From positions 1 through 8,147 of the forward strand of contig CAZKUR010000129.1 of assembly GCA_964556005.1 (NCBI GenBank): 8,147 bases of DNA. The letters run 5' to 3'. A program made the position numbers and the translations under genes. The notes below the pieces were generated by a model that worked only from the letters and a program-made list of their open reading frames with translations, had not been told where the DNA came from and ran no database searches. Positions 6,659 to 8,147 of this stretch are shown here, piece after piece. This DNA is from CAZKUR01 sp964556005 (GTDB lineage: Bacteria > Bacteroidota > Ignavibacteria > Ignavibacteriales > Ignavibacteriaceae). Position 1 is the first letter of the stretch, and each line of letters begins with the position of its first letter.

Positions 6659-6689
6659 TTGACAAGTGAACATTTGCGCACTATATTTG
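6659..6689 (+). promoter_or_regulatory. lexA promoter
   Basis: TTGACA (6659-6664) and TATATT (6682-6687) are separated by exactly 17 bases, close to the ideal sigma-70 layout. The downstream element, read as TATATTTG (6682-6689), is also a perfect match to the Bacteroidota TAnnTTTG motif. The predicted transcription start is about 6693-6695. The candidate LexA operator fills the spacer. Confidence 0.82.
6665..6682. promoter_or_regulatory. Candidate LexA operator, copy 1 (promoter spacer)
   Basis: AGTGAACATTTGCGCACT is an 18-bp quasi-palindrome: AGTG, CA, TG and CACT pair symmetrically (6 of 9 positions). It occupies the whole space between the -35 and -10 of the lexA promoter, so a bound dimer would block RNA polymerase. 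It matches copy 2 at 14 of 18 positions. LexA binding is inferred from position and repetition. Confidence 0.65.
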
Positions 6690-6692
6690 AAT

Positions 6693-6710
6693 AGTAAACA
6701 AATGAGCACT
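6693..6710. promoter_or_regulatory. Candidate LexA operator, copy 2 (transcription start)
   Basis: AGTAAACAAATGAGCACT repeats copy 1 in the same orientation with 4 mismatches; centres are 28 bp apart. It covers the predicted transcription start and ends 3 bases before the preferred lexA ATG. Symmetry is slightly weaker than in copy 1 (AGT, CA, TG and ACT pair). The joint consensus is AGTRAACAWWTGMGCACT. Confidence 0.6.
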
Positions 6711-6713
6711 AAG

Positions 6714-7367
6714 ATGAAAAATCAATTAACGGAACGGCAGCAAGAGATATTAACTTTTATTAAACAATTCAGGGAAGAAAGCGGTTATCCGCCGACTTTA
6801 AGAGAAATCGGGAAGAAGTTTGGTATTTCTTCAACTTTCGGCGTAAAAAGACACCTGGATGCACTTGTTAAAAAAGGTTATCTGAATGTCGAAAGCAATG
6901 CAAGCAGGGGAATTTCTCTGCAAAAGGATGCAGACTCCGGGTTAAAAGGTGTTTCTTCTTTTGCTGAAAGGGAATATGATTTTAGCAAAATACCGATTGT
7001 TGGTAGAGTTGCTGCAGGCTCACCCGTTCTGGCAATTGAAAATATTGAAGGCAACGTTGTTATCGATCCGAGTTTTATGAAAAAATCTCAAGACAGTTTT
7101 GCCTTAAGAATTAAAGGGGATAGTATGATAAATGCAGGAATATTTGAAGGCGATCTGGTTATTGTTCTGCCGACAAAGATAGCTTCAAATGGAGAAATTG
7201 TTGTTGCAATGATTAACGATGAAGCAACAGTTAAAACTTATGAAAATAAAAACAATAAAATTAGACTAATACCCGAAAACGAAAAGTACAACCCGATTGA
7301 AGTAGAGGATACTTCCGAATTTTCCATAGTAGGCAAAGTAATCGGCGTATTAAGATGGCTAAATTAA
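6714..7367 (+). CDS. lexA: LexA SOS repressor, self-cleaving
   Basis: LexA represses DNA-damage genes and cleaves itself when stimulated by RecA filaments. From the ATG at 6714 the product has 217 residues. The N-terminal winged helix (KNQLTERQQEILTFIKQF, then GYPPTLREIGKKFGIS) is typical. The recognition segment STFGVKRHLDAL differs from E. coli (SPNAAEEHLKAL) and from B. subtilis, which predicts a different operator. The linker and cleavage site lie in VGRVAAGSP (Ala101-Gly102). The catalytic dyad is Ser137 (KGDSMINAGI) and Lys174 (DEATVKTY), 37 residues apart as in E. coli Ser119/Lys156. A GTG at 6666 opens the same frame but lies upstream of the predicted transcription start, inside the promoter. 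The ATG at 6702 lies inside operator copy 2 and remains possible. Autoregulation through the two 18-bp boxes is likely. The gene leads a tight three-gene run. Confidence 0.96.
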   Translation: MKNQLTERQQEILTFIKQFREESGYPPTLREIGKKFGISSTFGVKRHLDALVKKGYLNVESNASRGISLQKDADSGLKGVSSFAEREYDFSKIPIVGRVAAGSPVLAIENIEGNVVIDPSFMKKSQDSFALRIKGDSMINAGIFEGDLVIVLPTKIASNGEIVVAMINDEATVKTYENKNNKIRLIPENEKYNPIEVEDTSEFSIVGKVIGVLRWLN

Positions 7368-7381
7368 AAAACGGAGCTGTT

Positions 7382-7630
7382 ATGAAATCAGAAATTTTTT
7401 CGTCTGCAATATATAACCGTAATAAGATTAAGTTTTTATACGGATTAAATGAGATAGTTCTGGATCCTTATTATATATCGAGAGAAATAAGCGGCAGAAA
7501 AGTAATTTACGGTAAAATGTATAACTCATGTGAGATAAAGAGATTTGAGTACCAAAAGATATCGAACATAAAAGTTATTGAGAATAAAAAGTTTTCACCG
7601 ATTATTCCGATAATTTCGAAGGCTGTATAA
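7382..7630 (+). CDS. Small stand-alone WYL-like domain protein
   Basis: The 82-residue product appears to be one small beta-rich domain with the WYL pattern: an N-terminal helix (IFSSAIYNRNK), a strand with aromatic residues (IKFLYG), a VLDPYYISRE segment where WYL domains usually have an arginine- and proline-containing strand, then GRKVIYGKMY, KRFEYQKISNIKVIE and KFSPIIPI. WYL domains sense nucleotides or single-stranded DNA and usually sit in regulators with a helix-turn-helix; none is present here, so it may act as a small ligand-binding partner. The start is taken at 7382 because GGAG (7373-7376) lies 5 bases before it. An earlier ATG at 7355 overlaps the end of lexA and has no such site. 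It starts 14 bases after the lexA stop and ends 17 bases before the next gene, so co-transcription with lexA is expected. The family call is by pattern only. Confidence 0.7.
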   Translation: MKSEIFSSAIYNRNKIKFLYGLNEIVLDPYYISREISGRKVIYGKMYNSCEIKRFEYQKISNIKVIENKKFSPIIPIISKAV

Positions 7631-7647
7631 AGGGTAAGGAGGTAATT

Positions 7648-8079
7648 ATGTTAGACTTAATGAAAAGGACAACTGTAGATCTATTGATTGAGCAATTTTG
7701 GAAACACGGATATTTAACTGTAAGCAGAAAGTTCGGAACTTACTTGCCTGAACCTGCAAAGGTAGGAGAGTTCGACGTTGACATTGTAGCAAAACATAAT
7801 AATAATTATGCAATCGGTATTACGTTAACGAGGGAAGAGCTGAACGATACTAAAATAACAGATAGGTTAAATTACCTGGCCACAAGACAAACAAAATACA
7901 CAAATAAAAGAGTACTGCTTTTTATAGGTGTTCACAGCAGTTTGTTTAAGAATGCAAAAGCACTAATTGAAATGTTGGAGCAGGAAGCAAGAAAAAATAT
8001 TAAGCTGTTCCCGATAAACGACAGGCCGGTTATAAGAACTAGAAAATCTAGAGAAAGAGGGAGGGTACTTTTCTCTTAG
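7648..8079 (+). CDS. Possible restriction-endonuclease-fold protein with degenerate active site
   Basis: I do not recognise a named family. The 143-residue layout resembles the core of the PD-(D/E)xK nuclease fold: a helix (TVDLLIEQFWKHGY), a strand (LTVSRKFG), a strand with acidic residues (EFDVDIVAKH, Asp43 and Asp45), a strand (NYAIGITLTREEL), then a helix rich in Arg and Lys (DRLNYLATRQTKY) and a strand (RVLLFIGVH). Where active members have E-x-K, this protein has Gly57-Ile-Thr59, so a nuclease reaction by the usual mechanism is unlikely; Glu63/Glu64 might substitute. The C-terminus is very basic (RTRKSRERGR), suggesting nucleic-acid contact. AAGGAGGT (7636-7643), 4 bases before the ATG, is the strongest ribosome binding site in the window and implies more translation than the genes before it. 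It is the last gene of the lexA run. Confidence 0.72.
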   Translation: MLDLMKRTTVDLLIEQFWKHGYLTVSRKFGTYLPEPAKVGEFDVDIVAKHNNNYAIGITLTREELNDTKITDRLNYLATRQTKYTNKRVLLFIGVHSSLFKNAKALIEMLEQEARKNIKLFPINDRPVIRTRKSRERGRVLFS

Positions 8080-8086
8080 AAAGCTC

Positions 8087-8115
8087 GGGAGGCAGTCTGA
8101 ACGGGGCTGCTTCCC
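8087..8115 (+). terminator. Stable hairpin after the lexA operon, probable terminator
   Basis: GGGAGGCAG (8087-8095) pairs with CTGCTTCCC (8107-8115) over 9 bp with one G-T wobble, 7 bases after the stop of the last gene. It lacks the T-run of a classical terminator, being followed by CTAAAATAATTT. Its position supports an operon end, or an mRNA 3' stabiliser. It shares AGGCAGTCTG and GGCTGC with the katG terminator. Confidence 0.5.
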
Positions 8116-8147
8116 CTAAAATAATTTGCCGCTTATTTTTACCTTTC

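Noticed and set aside
6666..6713. GTG start that would add 16 residues to LexA
   Set aside because: It lies between the -35 and -10 of the lexA promoter, upstream of the predicted transcript start, and the extra residues do not resemble any LexA N-terminus.

Overview
The window is AT-rich DNA from a bacterium. I infer a member of Bacteroidota/Ignavibacteriota or a close relative. Several promoters pair an upstream TTG with a TAnnTTTG-like element about 23 bases further on, some genes have strong Shine-Dalgarno sequences while others have none, and the small membrane proteins look like ones known from that group. The species cannot be fixed from the sequence.

Left part (1-3114): an oxidative-stress module. 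A LysR-type regulator running off the left edge is OxyR; its two redox cysteines fall at residues 199 and 208, exactly as in E. coli. It is divergent from katG, a complete bifunctional catalase-peroxidase with all catalytic and cross-link residues. The 126-base spacer holds a good OxyR-type operator directly against a probable katG -35 element. A clean hairpin terminator ends katG.

Middle part (3313-5553): a single-gene SRAP (YedK/HMCES-like) abasic-site DNA-protein crosslinking enzyme on the plus strand, then three membrane-protein genes on the minus strand (63, 124 and 234 aa). The largest has a four-helix sensor-type membrane domain but no recognisable output domain.

Region 5743-6580 (minus strand): a roughly 180-base, GC-richer, heavily structured intergenic element with its own TTGACA promoter and a textbook terminator, which I propose as an unrecognised small RNA or riboregulator. 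Just upstream of it lies a membrane-protein gene that appears broken by three indels, each at a simple repeat.

Right part (6659-8115): an SOS module. A near-consensus promoter carries an 18-bp quasi-palindrome filling its spacer and a second copy at the transcription start. It drives lexA, followed closely by a stand-alone WYL-like protein and a protein that resembles the restriction-endonuclease fold but lacks the usual catalytic E-x-K. The two 18-bp copies are a candidate LexA operator for this lineage.

Overall the window combines peroxide defence (oxyR/katG), DNA-damage repair (SRAP) and SOS control (lexA and partners). The two items most worth following up are the structured RNA at 5743-5925 and the lexA operator/operon.
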